Shown: positions 35,188-44,501, numbered from the stretch's first letter. The stretch: DNA of 44,515 bases from CAVYGM01 sp963768025 (GCA_963768025.1 CAVYGM010000034.1:1-44515), one strand, 5' to 3'. Program-made: numbers and translations. Notes: generated from the sequence alone by a model not told the origin.

Positions 35188-36549
35188 ATGCACTCTATTT
35201 TGCGTTTATATAGGAACGACATGCGCGAAACCCTTCGCCTGAGTATTCCTATTGTGGTGGCTCAGCTGGGCGTGGTCCTAATGGGAGTGACAGACAACCT
35301 TATGATCGGCCGAATGCTGGGGGCGATTCCGCTGGGAGCCGCCGGCCTTGCCAACTCCATCACGTTTTTGATGGGTAGCATCGGAATAGGAGGTTTGACT
35401 ATTGTTTCGGCACTGGTGTCACAGGCCAAAGGTAAAAACAAAACCGGTGAAATAAACCGTTTGTACCGCGCCGGTATCTGGGTAGCGTGGTTTCTAGGGC
35501 TGGGGCTGGGAGTAATTTGCCTGTTGGTAGCCTGGCAGTTCCACTTGTTTGGTCAAACCCCCGATGTCACCCGCATGGCCAGGCCCTTCATACTCATACT
35601 AACGCTTTCCAATACCCCTTTGTTACTATTTATTGCAATTCGCCAGCTGTGCGATGGCCTCTCCCGCCCCCACATCGCCATGACCATCACCCTGTCGGCT
35701 CTGGCTCTGAATGCTGTTCTGAATTATTTCATGATCCGATGGATTGGTCTTAACGGGGCAGCTTTGGCTACTTTGCTCTCCCGAATCTACATGGCGGTTG
35801 CTATCTGGATTTATATCAAAAAGGACTCCTTCTTTCGAGTCTACCTTACCATAGAAACAACGCTTTCCATCAATCCGCTGATCAAGAAAATCCTTCGCCT
35901 TGGATTACCGGGAGGTTTTCAGTTTTTTTTCGAAATCGCCGCTTTTTCGCTGGCCGTCATCATGATTGGCTGGTTAGGCGAGCCCCAGCTCGCCGCTCAC
36001 CAAATCGCCATCAACATGGCCTCTACCACCTACATGATGGCAACGGGGATTGCCGTAGCGGGTAGTATCCGGGTAGGAACAGCCGTAGGCAGAAACAACC
36101 TGTCGGCCGTGCAACGGGCTGGTACGGCGGCCTTCCTATTGGTCACTTTGTTTATGGGTGTGTGTTGCGTTCTGTTTCTATCGGCCAACGAATTTCTGGT
36201 GGGCCTCTACATCCGGGACAACCCCCAGGTGGCTACCATCGCGGCTACCCTGGTCGTTATTGCCGGATTTTTTCAACTATCCGACGGCATACAGGTGGTA
36301 GGGCTGGGGGTTTTGCGTGGCATTGCCGATGTAAACTTACCCACGGTACTTACTCTTTTTGCGTACTGGGGAGTGGCCCTCCCACTGAGCTATTTCCTCG
36401 CCTTCCCCCTTGGCATGGATGTGCAGGGAGTGTGGATAGGCCTATTGGCGGGGCTCACGGTCTCGGCCATCCTGCTCACCTATCGCTTCTATAAAAAACT
36501 CCCCCACATCAGGTTAGAGGAGATTGAACCGGAGGCTTCGGTGCATTAA
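35188..36549 (+). CDS. MATE family efflux transporter
   Basis: A 453-residue inner-membrane protein with twelve predicted helices in two MatE halves. Half 1 begins ETLRLSIPIVVAQLGVVLMG, followed by VTDNLMIGRMLGAIPLGAAG; half 2 begins ILRLGLPGGFQFFFEIAAFS. These match the NorM/DinF group of Na+- or H+-coupled multidrug exporters. Substrate cannot be predicted. A TATTTTTG element (35131-35138) about 50 bp before the ATG is a -7 candidate without a good -33. Confidence 0.95.
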   Translation: MHSILRLYRNDMRETLRLSIPIVVAQLGVVLMGVTDNLMIGRMLGAIPLGAAGLANSITFLMGSIGIGGLTIVSALVSQAKGKNKTGEINRLYRAGIWVAWFLGLGLGVICLLVAWQFHLFGQTPDVTRMARPFILILTLSNTPLLLFIAIRQLCDGLSRPHIAMTITLSALALNAVLNYFMIRWIGLNGAALATLLSRIYMAVAIWIYIKKDSFFRVYLTIETTLSINPLIKKILRLGLPGGFQFFFEIAAFSLAVIMIGWLGEPQLAAHQIAINMASTTYMMATGIAVAGSIRVGTAVGRNNLSAVQRAGTAAFLLVTLFMGVCCVLFLSANEFLVGLYIRDNPQVATIAATLVVIAGFFQLSDGIQVVGLGVLRGIADVNLPTVLTLFAYWGVALPLSYFLAFPLGMDVQGVWIGLLAGLTVSAILLTYRFYKKLPHIRLEEIEPEASVH

Positions 36550-36564
36550 AAGTCCCTAGATACC

Positions 36565-37299
36565 TCAGGCCAGCAGCAGAATCGCCACCGGCAGCACATT
36601 GAACATGGCATGCTGTACAATGGCCTGCCCCATCCCAAACCGCATCCGAACATAGCCATTGAATAACCCCAACACCAGCTGCTGGAAGGTAATAAACGGA
36701 GCCAGGCTCACTACGGTCAGGGACAAATCCCGGACATTGAGTACGTGCATCAGACCAAACAGAAAGGCCGAAATATAGAAAATCCAGCCAAACCCGAGTT
36801 CCCAGCTACGCCGGATTTTCTGTTCCAGGTAAGGAACCATGAACAACGCATAGGCCGTCAGACCCGTGACCACTGCCATGCCCACCATCAGGTAAAAGCC
36901 CGGTTTGTCAAGGACGTTCATGATGTTGGTAGAATAGGTACCTCCGTAAGGGAGCCAGTAAAAAGCAATCAAACCCAGAGACACCGACGTGCGAACCGGG
37001 CTGAATCTCAGCCCCCAGCGGTAGGCTGTTTCTTCGAGTAAAGGAGCCATCACCAGCGACCCGAGGAGCAGGCCGATGCTGGTACTATCTACTTGCTGCC
37101 GGGCTAATTCGTGCCCCGTAAAGTAAAGTACCACCGGGCGAAATCCATAAACTTCTATCGCAATGCTCAGCATTCTGACTACAAAAAGGCACACAAAGAG
37201 CTGAAAGCTACTTCGGATCGAAAAAGAATATGGAGAAAGAGATGAGGTAGGTTTTTGTAGAAAGCAGAAAAAATCAGTCAGGATAGTTCGGATTCTCAT
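36565..37299 (-). CDS. CPBP family intramembrane metalloprotease (Rce1/CAAX-like)
   Basis: A membrane protein with about seven hydrophobic segments. The CPBP motifs are present: motif 1 E-E-x-x-x-R in PLLEETAYRWGLRF, motif 2 in YISAFLFGLMHVLNVRDLSL (F-x-x-x-H), and motif 3 with the second His in IVQHAMFNVLPV. The frame opens at a GTG (37332), but this sits inside a terminator-like hairpin, so I chose the ATG at 37297-37299, giving 244 residues. It faces the MATE gene convergently with 15 bp between the stops. Confidence 0.88.
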   Translation of the reverse strand: MRIRTILTDFFCFLQKPTSSLSPYSFSIRSSFQLFVCLFVVRMLSIAIEVYGFRPVVLYFTGHELARQQVDSTSIGLLLGSLVMAPLLEETAYRWGLRFSPVRTSVSLGLIAFYWLPYGGTYSTNIMNVLDKPGFYLMVGMAVVTGLTAYALFMVPYLEQKIRRSWELGFGWIFYISAFLFGLMHVLNVRDLSLTVVSLAPFITFQQLVLGLFNGYVRMRFGMGQAIVQHAMFNVLPVAILLLA

Positions 37300-37330
37300 G
37301 GGCTGGGCATTGATCTGATCAAAAAGGTAC

Positions 37331-37377
37331 ACAGCAAGAACGGTCGCTCCTCGACTGGAAGCGACCGCTCTTACTGT
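37331..37377 (-). terminator. Imperfect long hairpin, likely terminator of the FKBP-S41 operon
   Basis: ACAG-AAGA-CGGTCGCT pairs with AGCGACCG-TCTT-CTGT with two 1x1 mismatches and an 11-nt loop. On the minus strand it is followed by GTACCTTTTTG. It lies 48 bp after the S41 peptidase stop. Confidence 0.65.
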
Positions 37378-37424
37378 GCTATACTTCTAACCCAAAAATG
37401 TGTCTACTGTTTCCGATCTCAGCC

Positions 37425-39542
37425 CTAATCCTTCTTTTTGGATCCAGCCAGGGTAGGTTCATTGAGGAGCAGAACCATATCAGCCAGAATCCGGCTGGTT
37501 TCTACCAGATAAATATCCTTTTTCTTAGCCGCTGGGGTAGCATCGGTGGCAGTAGCATCGGTTTCTTCGGTATCATTGTCGATGCTGCTCAGGGCTTCCC
37601 GCTTTTTCTCGGCCTCAGCGCGCTCTTTACGCCGCTTGTCTATTTGAAGTGAAACCACCTTGTCCTCGCGGGCTTTGCGGAAAGAAGCCAGGTCTTCCAC
37701 CAGTTTTTTCAGCTCCTCATCCGATTTAAGCCGCTGATTGTACTTATCGCTCAGCCGGGTCACCAGTTTATCACTCACCTTGTCCGTTACTTCAAAACGC
37801 GAAGAAGGAATCTGATCCCAGGGCAAGGCGCTGGGCTGCGAACCTTCACCGAATTCATTCACCTTGAAAGCCGTGGGCAGTTCCAGGTCGGGCATTACAC
37901 CCCGCAGCTGAGTGCTACTGCCATTGACCCGGTAGAACTTAGCCACCGTCATTTTTACATCCCCGAGCTGGTCGGTCTCTTTGGGCATCCACTGGTTCAG
38001 ATTAATAAGGCTCTGTACGGTACCTTTTCCGTAGGTTTGCTCTCCCACGATAAGGCCACGCTTATAATCCTGAATAGCAGCCGCAAAAATTTCCGAAGCC
38101 GAAGCACTAAATCGGTTTACCATCACCGCCAGGGGACCGTCGTAGGCAATGCTGGGGTCGGTATCGGACTGAACCTCAATATCACCCATTGACTCTTTGA
38201 CTTGCACCACGGGGCCTTTGTTGATAAAGAGGCCCGTAAGTGAAACCGCCTCGATCAAGGATCCCCCGCCGTTATTGCGCAGGTCAATCACGATGCCTTC
38301 CACCCCATCTTTGCGTAGCTGATCCATGAGGTTCTGTACATCACGGGTAGTGCTTGAGAACTCTTTCTCGCGTTTTTGCGCTCCTTCAAAATCACGGTAG
38401 AACATCGGAATATCGATAACCCCGATTTTCATCGTTTTTCCTCCGTTTTCTACGGATACAATCTCGCTTTTGGCGCGTTGCTCTTCCAGTTTCACTTTTT
38501 CACGCACGATGCGGATCTCACGAGGCGGAGTATTGGGCAAGGCATTGGCCGCCAGTACCTGCAGACGTACCACGGTACCTTTGGGACCTTTGATGAGCTT
38601 TACGGCATCATCCACAAACCAGCCCACGATATCCACGAATTTGCCATCATCACCCTGGGCAACGCCCATCACACGGTCCTCCTGTTTCAATTGCTTTCCT
38701 TTAAAAGCCGGCCCGCCAGGAATCACATCCACAATCTTGATATAGTTGTCCTCTTCGCGCAGCATGGCACCAATGCCCTCGAGCGATTGGCTCATGTCTT
38801 GCTTGAAGCGGTCGGCTGAGGTAGGCGACAGGTAGTTGGTATGGGGGTCCAGGGATTCGGCGTAGGCGTTCATAAACATCTGAAACACCTGCTCCGACCG
38901 GATACGAGCCAGAGCCCGATCGCGATTCTTGTAGCGGTCACGTAGTACATTGACGGCGGCCGTATCGGCCTTGCCTGCCAGTTTCAGGTCGAGCGCTTCG
39001 CTTTTTATATACTTGCGCCAGGTGTCGTTCAGTTCCTCATCGCTCTTAGCCCAGGCAGCCTTCTCCCGATCCACATTCAGGCTTTCATCCGTCGTGTAGT
39101 TGAAAGGCTCATCCTTGCTGAGGAGACTCTGAATGTAGGTACTTCGCTCCTGATAGCGCTTTCTGAACAAATTATACATTTCGTAGGGCATGTCAAGCTC
39201 GCCCTTGGTCAGAAAATCGTCGAAGGAACTCCTAAACTTTTCGTACTTCGCTACGTCCGACTCCAGAAAATAGAGCTTGCTGGGATCAATTTCGTCGAGG
39301 TATTTGTCGAAAATAACCGATGAGAGAGAGTCGTTAAGCTTGGTTTTTCGGTAGTGGTAGTTGGTCAGAATCTTGGTTACCAAGCCTTCCGCCCGGAAAT
39401 TTGATTCCGTTGGCTTAAGATCTTCCGAAATTAGCCCTTCTTGTACCACGGTGTCTGCCGGCGCAACCGTACTCTGAGGCTCAGGCCCCCGCTGCCAACC
39501 CAGCAGAATCACGGGTATAAGGGTTATCAAATACTTTTTCAT
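37425..39542 (-). CDS. Carboxy-terminal processing peptidase, S41 family (Prc/Tsp-like)
   Basis: A 705-residue periplasmic serine protease of the Prc/Tsp type. N-terminal signal (MKKYLITLIPVILLGWQRG), a long helical domain (residues about 40-230), then a PDZ domain (SLEGIGAMLREEDNYIKIVD ... VIPGGPAFKGKQLKQEDRVM). The S41 domain carries IVIDLRNNGGGSLIEAVSLT, the nucleophile Ser in VNRFSASASEIFAAAIQDY and the general-base Lys in GEQTYGKGTVQSL. A Lys/Glu-rich C-terminal segment follows. It starts 12 bp after the FKBP stop, so the two form an operon for envelope protein folding and turnover. Confidence 0.95.
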   Translation of the reverse strand: MKKYLITLIPVILLGWQRGPEPQSTVAPADTVVQEGLISEDLKPTESNFRAEGLVTKILTNYHYRKTKLNDSLSSVIFDKYLDEIDPSKLYFLESDVAKYEKFRSSFDDFLTKGELDMPYEMYNLFRKRYQERSTYIQSLLSKDEPFNYTTDESLNVDREKAAWAKSDEELNDTWRKYIKSEALDLKLAGKADTAAVNVLRDRYKNRDRALARIRSEQVFQMFMNAYAESLDPHTNYLSPTSADRFKQDMSQSLEGIGAMLREEDNYIKIVDVIPGGPAFKGKQLKQEDRVMGVAQGDDGKFVDIVGWFVDDAVKLIKGPKGTVVRLQVLAANALPNTPPREIRIVREKVKLEEQRAKSEIVSVENGGKTMKIGVIDIPMFYRDFEGAQKREKEFSSTTRDVQNLMDQLRKDGVEGIVIDLRNNGGGSLIEAVSLTGLFINKGPVVQVKESMGDIEVQSDTDPSIAYDGPLAVMVNRFSASASEIFAAAIQDYKRGLIVGEQTYGKGTVQSLINLNQWMPKETDQLGDVKMTVAKFYRVNGSSTQLRGVMPDLELPTAFKVNEFGEGSQPSALPWDQIPSSRFEVTDKVSDKLVTRLSDKYNQRLKSDEELKKLVEDLASFRKAREDKVVSLQIDKRRKERAEAEKKREALSSIDNDTEETDATATDATPAAKKKDIYLVETSRILADMVLLLNEPTLAGSKKKD

Positions 39543-39554
39543 AAAGAAATTTAA

Positions 39555-40292
39555 TTATAGGATTTCTAATAACTCTACTTCAAATATAAGTGCGGAGTTA
39601 GGTCCAATAGTAGGGCCAGCGGCGCGTTCGCCATAGGCCAGATTAGAAGGAACGTAGAGTTTGAATTTAGACCCTACCGGCATCAATTGTAGGGCTTCCT
39701 GCCATCCTTTTATTACTCCATTTACCGGGAACTCAACGGGCTCGCCCCGGTCTACCGAACTGTCAAATACTGTTCCGTCAATAAGTGTGCCATGGTAGTG
39801 GGTTTTGACACGGGAGGTATCGGCGGGTTTTGGCCCGGTACCCATCTTGATTACTTCGTATTGCAGGCCGCTAGCCGTAGTAGTAACAGCAGGGCGTTTC
39901 TTGTTTTCTTCCAAAAACTTCTCTCCAGCCTTTTGATTGGCACTTCCCTTCACGCTAGCCTGTTTCTGAAAATACTCGCCAATAAACTGATTGGCTTGCT
40001 CAGGGGAGAGCGCTGTTTTGGCACCTTTCAAGGTCTCATTGATTGCCGCCACCAGCAAGCTGGTATTGATATCCGCCAGACCTTGGGCCTTCAGCGAGCC
40101 GGCTACACTTAGCCCAATAGAATAAGCCACTGTATCCAAGGCTGTTTTGAGAACGGGTGCCGAACTCACAGGCGCAACGGGGGCTTTGGTTGGAGTTTTA
40201 GCGGGAGCCTTTGTGGTCTGAGCCCATACAGATGAAATCATTAGAACAGCGCAAAACGTGGCCGTAGTCAAGGTTTTTACGTTACGATACAT
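39555..40292 (-). CDS. Secreted FKBP-type peptidyl-prolyl cis-trans isomerase
   Basis: A 245-residue Mip/FkpA-like isomerase with a signal peptide (TTATFCAVLMISSVWAQ) and a Pro/Ala/Lys-rich linker. The N-terminal dimerisation domain reads KTALDTVAYSIGLSVAGSLK and ALSPEQANQFIGEYFQKQ. The C-terminal FKBP domain has SGLQYEVIKMGTGPKPADTS, VKTHYHGTLIDGTVFDSS, VNGVIKGWQEALQLMPVGSK and SNLAYGERAAGPTIGPNSAL. It is the first gene of the operon with the S41 protease. Confidence 0.95.
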   Translation of the reverse strand: MYRNVKTLTTATFCAVLMISSVWAQTTKAPAKTPTKAPVAPVSSAPVLKTALDTVAYSIGLSVAGSLKAQGLADINTSLLVAAINETLKGAKTALSPEQANQFIGEYFQKQASVKGSANQKAGEKFLEENKKRPAVTTTASGLQYEVIKMGTGPKPADTSRVKTHYHGTLIDGTVFDSSVDRGEPVEFPVNGVIKGWQEALQLMPVGSKFKLYVPSNLAYGERAAGPTIGPNSALIFEVELLEIL

Positions 40293-40500
40293 TCAGTTTG
40301 AAAAAAACGGGTAAATATAAAATTATGGAAAGATGGTAAAAAAACGAAAGCATTCCCTTAATAAACACATTTGTTCAATAAAAAAGTTTGGATACCAATC
40401 CGATAGAGTTCATTGGGGGGCATTTTTAACAAAAATTAAGAGACTCCGGCAACCTTGGAAAAATCTAATTTTTAGACTTGCATTTTTTTAATACAATATA

Positions 40501-40531
40501 TCTGTTTTAAAGAAATAAAACCCTAAATTTG
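40501..40531 (+). promoter_or_regulatory. Candidate promoter of atpA
   Basis: TCTG (one mismatch to TTTG) at 40501-40504 and TAAATTTG at 40524-40531 with exactly 19 bp between, about 50 bp before the atpA ATG. An own promoter fits the absence of atpB/E/F/H upstream. Confidence 0.55.
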
Positions 40532-40582
40532 CGGCAGTTTTTGGAAAACTAAACTTCTACACTCAAATAAGTAACTTATATT

Positions 40583-42158
40583 ATGGTATCAGTAAGACCG
40601 GACGAAGTTTCAGCCATTCTACGTGAGCAGCTCGCTGGCTCAAAAACGGAGGCAGAACTTGAAGAAGTAGGCACCGTGCTTCAGGTCGGAGACGGCGTGG
40701 CGCGTATCTATGGGCTTTCAAAGGTACAAGCCGGAGAATTGCTTGTGTTCGAAAATGGCCTGAAAGCCTTGGCACTTAACCTCGAAGAAGACAACGTAGG
40801 AGCGGTATTGCTAGGTGAATCAAGCGAAATCAAAGAAGGGGATACGGTAAAACGTACCAATGAGATCGCTTCGATTCAGGTGGGCGATCAGATCGTGGGC
40901 CGCGTGGTGAACACCCTCGCCGAGCCTATTGATGGTCTGGGCCCCATTCAGGGAGAGCTTTTTGAAATGCCCCTGGAGCGCAAAGCCCCCGGTGTAATCT
41001 TCCGGCAGCCCGTAACCGAGCCGCTACAAACCGGTATTAAGGCTATTGACGCCATGATCCCCATCGGACGCGGACAGCGCGAGCTGGTTATCGGCGACCG
41101 CCAAACGGGCAAAACGGCCGTTTGTATTGATACCATTATCAACCAGAAAGAATTTTACGACCGTGGCGAGCCCGTATACTGTATCTACGTAGCCTGCGGT
41201 CAGAAGGCCTCTACCATCAAGCAGGTAGAAATCACTCTGCGCCGGTATGGCGCTATGGCGTATACCGTGATCGTAGCTGCTGGTGCATCGGATCCTTCTC
41301 CCATGCAATTTTTTGCTCCCTTTACCGGAGCGGCCATTGGTGAGTATTTCCGCGATACGGGACGTCCGGCGCTGGTTATCTATGACGACCTTTCCAAGCA
41401 GGCCGTGGCCTACCGCGAAGTATCCTTGCTGCTGCGTCGTCCTCCCGGACGCGAAGCTTACCCCGGCGACGTATTTTATCTGCACAGCCGTTTGTTGGAG
41501 CGGGCAGCCAAAATCGTGAGTGACGATTCCATTGCCCAAAATATGAACGATCTTCCCCCCTCGCTGAAAGACAAGGTAAAGGGAGGTGGATCGCTGACGG
41601 CGTTGCCGATTATCGAAACCCAGGCTGGCGACGTGTCTGCGTATATTCCCACGAACGTGATTTCGATTACGGACGGACAGATCTTCCTTGAAACAAACCT
41701 GTTTAACTCCGGTATCCGCCCTGCGATTAACGTGGGTATTTCGGTATCACGCGTGGGAGGTAATGCTCAGATCAAGTCCATGAAAAAAGTGGCTGGTACC
41801 CTGAAACTGGATCAGGCGCAGTTCCGCGAACTGGAAGCGTTTGCCAAGTTCGGGTCCGACCTTGATGCCGCCACGCAAGCTGACGATTGACCGGGGACGC
41901 CGCAACCAGGAAGTTTTGAAGCAGCCTCAGTACAGCCCAGTGTCGGTCGAAGCAGCAGGTGGCCATCATTACGCGTCTACCAAAGGCCTGATTGATAAGG
42001 TGCCGGTGATCGGGTGAAGGAATTTGAGCAGACTACCTAACGGTACTGGACGGACAATACGGTGATACGCTGAAAGCGCTTCAGGCCGGAAAATTCGAGG
42101 ACAGCATTACGGATGTTCTTAAAAGGTAGCAAGAGAAATTGCCGCCAAATACGTGTAA
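40583..42158 (+). CDS. atpA: F1 ATP synthase subunit alpha; last 90 codons disrupted by several indels
   Basis: The alpha subunit of F1, which binds a non-catalytic nucleotide. The first 435 codons are intact: VSVRPDEVSAILREQLAGSK, the beta-barrel domain, the Walker A GDRQTGKTAVCID at about residue 170, and PGREAYPGDVFYLHSRLLER. From about 41870 the frame breaks at an inserted G (CAA-g-CTGACG). It can be followed through at least five one-base shifts: IDRGRRNQEVLKQPQYSPVS, then ASTKGLIDK, VLDGQYGDTLKALQAGKFED and a final REIAAKYV with TAA at 42156-42158. The full length is 525 codons, normal. Sequence error is the likely cause. atpG follows, but no other ATP synthase genes do. Confidence 0.95.
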
Positions 42159-42170
42159 GAGACAATGTTA

Positions 42171-42290
42171 GAATGATTGAATGTTAGAATGATTGAATAT
42201 TTGAGTTGAGGGATGAATAAGTATAACGAGCTGAACTCTTATACTTTACACTCGACAACTTTATTCACTCATTCACTCATTCACTCATTC
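42171..42290. repeat. Self-complementary short tandem repeats between atpA and atpG
   Basis: Left: two copies of a 16-mer (AATGTTAGAATGATTG). Right: CACTCATT repeated three times. The 29-nt blocks 42171-42199 and 42262-42290 are inverted repeats with 24 of 29 positions pairing. Inside them AGTTG (42204-42208) pairs with CAACT (42256-42260), and AAGTATAA (42219-42226) with TTATACTT (42239-42246). The whole spacer can fold into one long hairpin. Confidence 0.7.
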
Positions 42291-42317
42291 TATACAATCA
42301 CTCACTCAAAACACGAA

Positions 42318-43190
42318 ATGGCTAGCTTAAAAGAAGTACGAAACCGGATCATCTCGGTTAACTCTACGCAGCAGATCACCAAAGCCATGAAAATGGTGGC
42401 GGCGGCTAAGTTGCGACGTGCGCAGGATAACATCATTCAGATGCGCCCCTATGCGCAAAAGTTGGGCGACATGCTGGCAACCGTTCGTCGGGAAGCGAAG
42501 CCGGGACTGACAGCCTTTCAAGAAAGCACGTCCGGTGAAGAGAGGTATGCTGATGTTGGTCAGCTCGGATCGCGGACTTTGCGGCGCTTTTAATACGCAA
42601 TGTCATCAAAGCGCGCAATGGCGCACATCGGGTTGAACTACGCTCGATTTGGCACGTCAAGGCAACGTGGAAGTAATGGCCATCGGTGGAAAAAGGCGCC
42701 GAAGGTATGCTTCGACGAGGTTTCAAAGTCATCAGCACGCTGCAGCATATTGACCACGCTGCTTTTTGGGGCGCAGAGGAGGTGGCCGACGACATGATGG
42801 AGGCCTTCAAAGAAGGCAAATACGACAAGGTGGAGATGGTGTATAACGAATTCAAAAACGTCGCTACCCAGGTCCTGCGGAAACTAACACCCCTTGCCGG
42901 ATCAGCTCCTAAGTAACGCAAAAAGCCGAATCAATGTTGACTATATTTTTGAACCCGCAGGGAGAGATCGTAGCGAATTGCTCCTAACGTCACTCCACAT
43001 CCAGTCTTTACGCGCAGTGCTCGACTCTAATGCCTCCGAACACGGTGCCCGGATGACCGCCATGGACAAGGCTACAGAAAACGCGGGGGAGCTTCTGAAG
43101 GAACTCCAGCTCGTGTACAACCGATCCCGTCAGGCCGCCATTACGAAGGAAATTCTGGAAATTGTGGGAGGAGCCGAGGCGTTGGTTTAG
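42318..43190 (+). pseudogene. atpG: F1 ATP synthase subunit gamma, with several frameshifts
   Basis: The central stalk subunit. The ATG at 42318 begins MASLKEVRNRIISVNSTQQI, followed by TKAMKMVAAAKLRRAQDNII, the conserved N-terminal helix. The rest is spread over three frames: RGMLMLVSSDRGLCGAFNT (about 42542-42598), GMLRRGFKVISTLQHIDHAA (42686-42916), then SMLDYIFEP-type residues. The C-terminal helix is SEHGARMTAMDKATENAGEL ... TKEILEIVGGAEALV, ending at 43190. The reconstructed length is about 290 residues, as usual. At least five one-base indels are needed, which for an essential gene points to assembly errors continuous with those in atpA. Confidence 0.92.
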
Positions 43191-43217
43191 ACTGGTTCAT
43201 CTTTCTGATATTATTTC

Positions 43218-43251
43218 AAAAACGCGGTGGGCGTGTCAGCCGCGTTTTTTT
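43218..43251 (+). terminator. Rho-independent terminator after atpG
   Basis: AAAAACGCGG / CCGCGTTTTT stem with a 12-nt loop and T7, 28 bp after the stop codon. Confidence 0.85.
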
Positions 43252-43310
43252 GTGCTCCCCGGGTGTAATCAGGATCTGAGAAGAAGATCCTTTTATCAAA
43301 CCGCTCGTAC

Positions 43311-43318
43311 TATATTTG
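43311..43318 (+). promoter_or_regulatory. Putative -7 element for the LolA-like gene
   Basis: TATATTTG matches TAnnTTTG, 69 bp before the ATG. The -33 region has only a T4 run at unsuitable spacing. Confidence 0.4.
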
Positions 43319-43386
43319 GCTGTTATTTCGTTAGCCAAATCTACTTTTATCATCACAAATCAATCCGTTCTAAACCTAAATTCTGT

Positions 43387-44121
43387 ATGCTCAAACAATC
43401 AATGTCAAGAATTCTGGCTCTCTGCGTAGTCACCTTAGCTTTCCACTTGCAGGCAGTCCAGGCTCAGACGGTGGAAGAAATCCTGGATAAACACATAGCC
43501 GCCATGGGCGGAGATAAGTACTCGGGTTTGAAAAGTGTAAAAATGGAAACCACCTCCCAGGTTATGGGAATGGAGCTTCCTTCCAGCACCACTGTCGTGC
43601 AGGGACGCGGACTCCGAAACGAAATGGTGGTTCAGGGCTCGGCCATTGTGCAGGCTATCGACGGCACCACCGGCTGGATGATTAACCCTATGAGTGGACA
43701 AACCACTGCTACTGCCCTACCCGAGGAAAGCGTAAAAATGTCGGCTGCCCAGCTCGACCTGACCGGGCTTTCTAATTACAAAGCCAAGGGGCATACCGCC
43801 GAGCTAATCGGGGAAGATAAGTCAGAAGGTGCTCCTGTGTATCTGGTGAAAGTAACCATGGCCAATGGGGCCATAGCTACGCACGCTATCTCCAAAGAAA
43901 CCTACTACATATTGAGGTCCCAGATCAAGGTGAACGTGCAAGGCCAGGAGATTGAGATGAAGTCCAACTTCTCGAATTTCAAGCAGGTTGACGGTGTCAC
44001 TTTTCCTTTTACCACCGAGCTGGAATCACCGGCTCTTCCGGGGCCCATGACGATGATGATAAAGGACATAAAGGTGAATCCTTCGGTGGATGCGAGCATT
44101 TTTGCAATGCCCAAAAACTGA
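43387..44121 (+). CDS. Secreted LolA-like / outer membrane lipoprotein-sorting-type protein
   Basis: A 244-residue exported protein with a signal peptide (MSRILALCVVTLAFHLQAVQ, then AQ). The body has the LolA/LolB-like half-barrel pattern: VEEILDKHIAAMGGDKYSGL, KSVKMETTSQVMGMELPSST, VQAIDGTTGWMINPMSGQT, SKETYYILRSQIKVNVQGQE, NFKQVDGVTFPFTTEL. This is the family often annotated as outer membrane lipoprotein-sorting protein; a lipid-carrier role is family knowledge, not shown here. The frame opens far upstream (43162), but the ATG at 43387 starts the signal peptide region; the Met five codons later is also possible. Confidence 0.82.
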   Translation: MLKQSMSRILALCVVTLAFHLQAVQAQTVEEILDKHIAAMGGDKYSGLKSVKMETTSQVMGMELPSSTTVVQGRGLRNEMVVQGSAIVQAIDGTTGWMINPMSGQTTATALPEESVKMSAAQLDLTGLSNYKAKGHTAELIGEDKSEGAPVYLVKVTMANGAIATHAISKETYYILRSQIKVNVQGQEIEMKSNFSNFKQVDGVTFPFTTELESPALPGPMTMMIKDIKVNPSVDASIFAMPKN

Positions 44122-44140
44122 GCAGATTCTCTTCCAGGCA

Positions 44141-44176
44141 AAAATCCACTCACACGATCGCGAGTGGATTTTTTTT
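44141..44176 (+). terminator. Rho-independent terminator after the LolA-like gene
   Basis: AAAATCCACTC / GAGTGGATTTT perfect 11-bp stem, 10-nt loop, T8. Confidence 0.9.
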
Positions 44177-44303
44177 GTACCACATGCTTTACAGGCATAG
44201 AGAATATTCTACACTCTACTTTTTGAAGTACCGGCAAACGCCCTGTAGAAAGTTTTTTCGGGTTTTGAACTGTAAATTGAATGTACCACTAAAACAAGAA
44301 ATC

Positions 44304-44501
44304 ATGGCACGTAAAAGAGGAGAACCCGCAATACCCTCCACCGGAGGCAGAGAACTATTGGAACCACCCGTGTATCCTTCGTTTCCAGAAACACACCTAA
44401 CACCAGCCGACCATCCGAGGACCCCGATGGGGTGCCCGATAAAAAACCAGACCGGGAGCATGAGGAAAATTAAAGATAACGTACTGCTTACAAACACTTA
44501 A
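44304..44501 (+). CDS. Small hypothetical protein (possibly frame-disrupted)
   Basis: A 65-residue ORF with a basic start (MARKRGEPAIPSTGGRELLE) and a Pro-rich middle. After about 44415 the frame gives an unremarkable basic tail, whereas a one-base shift gives the acidic EDPDGVPDKKPDREHEEN with a stop at 44471-44473, which looks more like a natural protein end. No family is recognised. An AT-rich leader follows the upstream terminator. Confidence 0.4.
   Translation: MARKRGEPAIPSTGGRELLEPPVYPSFPETHLTPADHPRTPMGCPIKNQTGSMRKIKDNVLLTNT

Noticed and set aside
43162..43386. Extended N-terminus of the LolA-like ORF
   Set aside because: This part overlaps the end of atpG and its terminator, so translation must start at 43387 or later.
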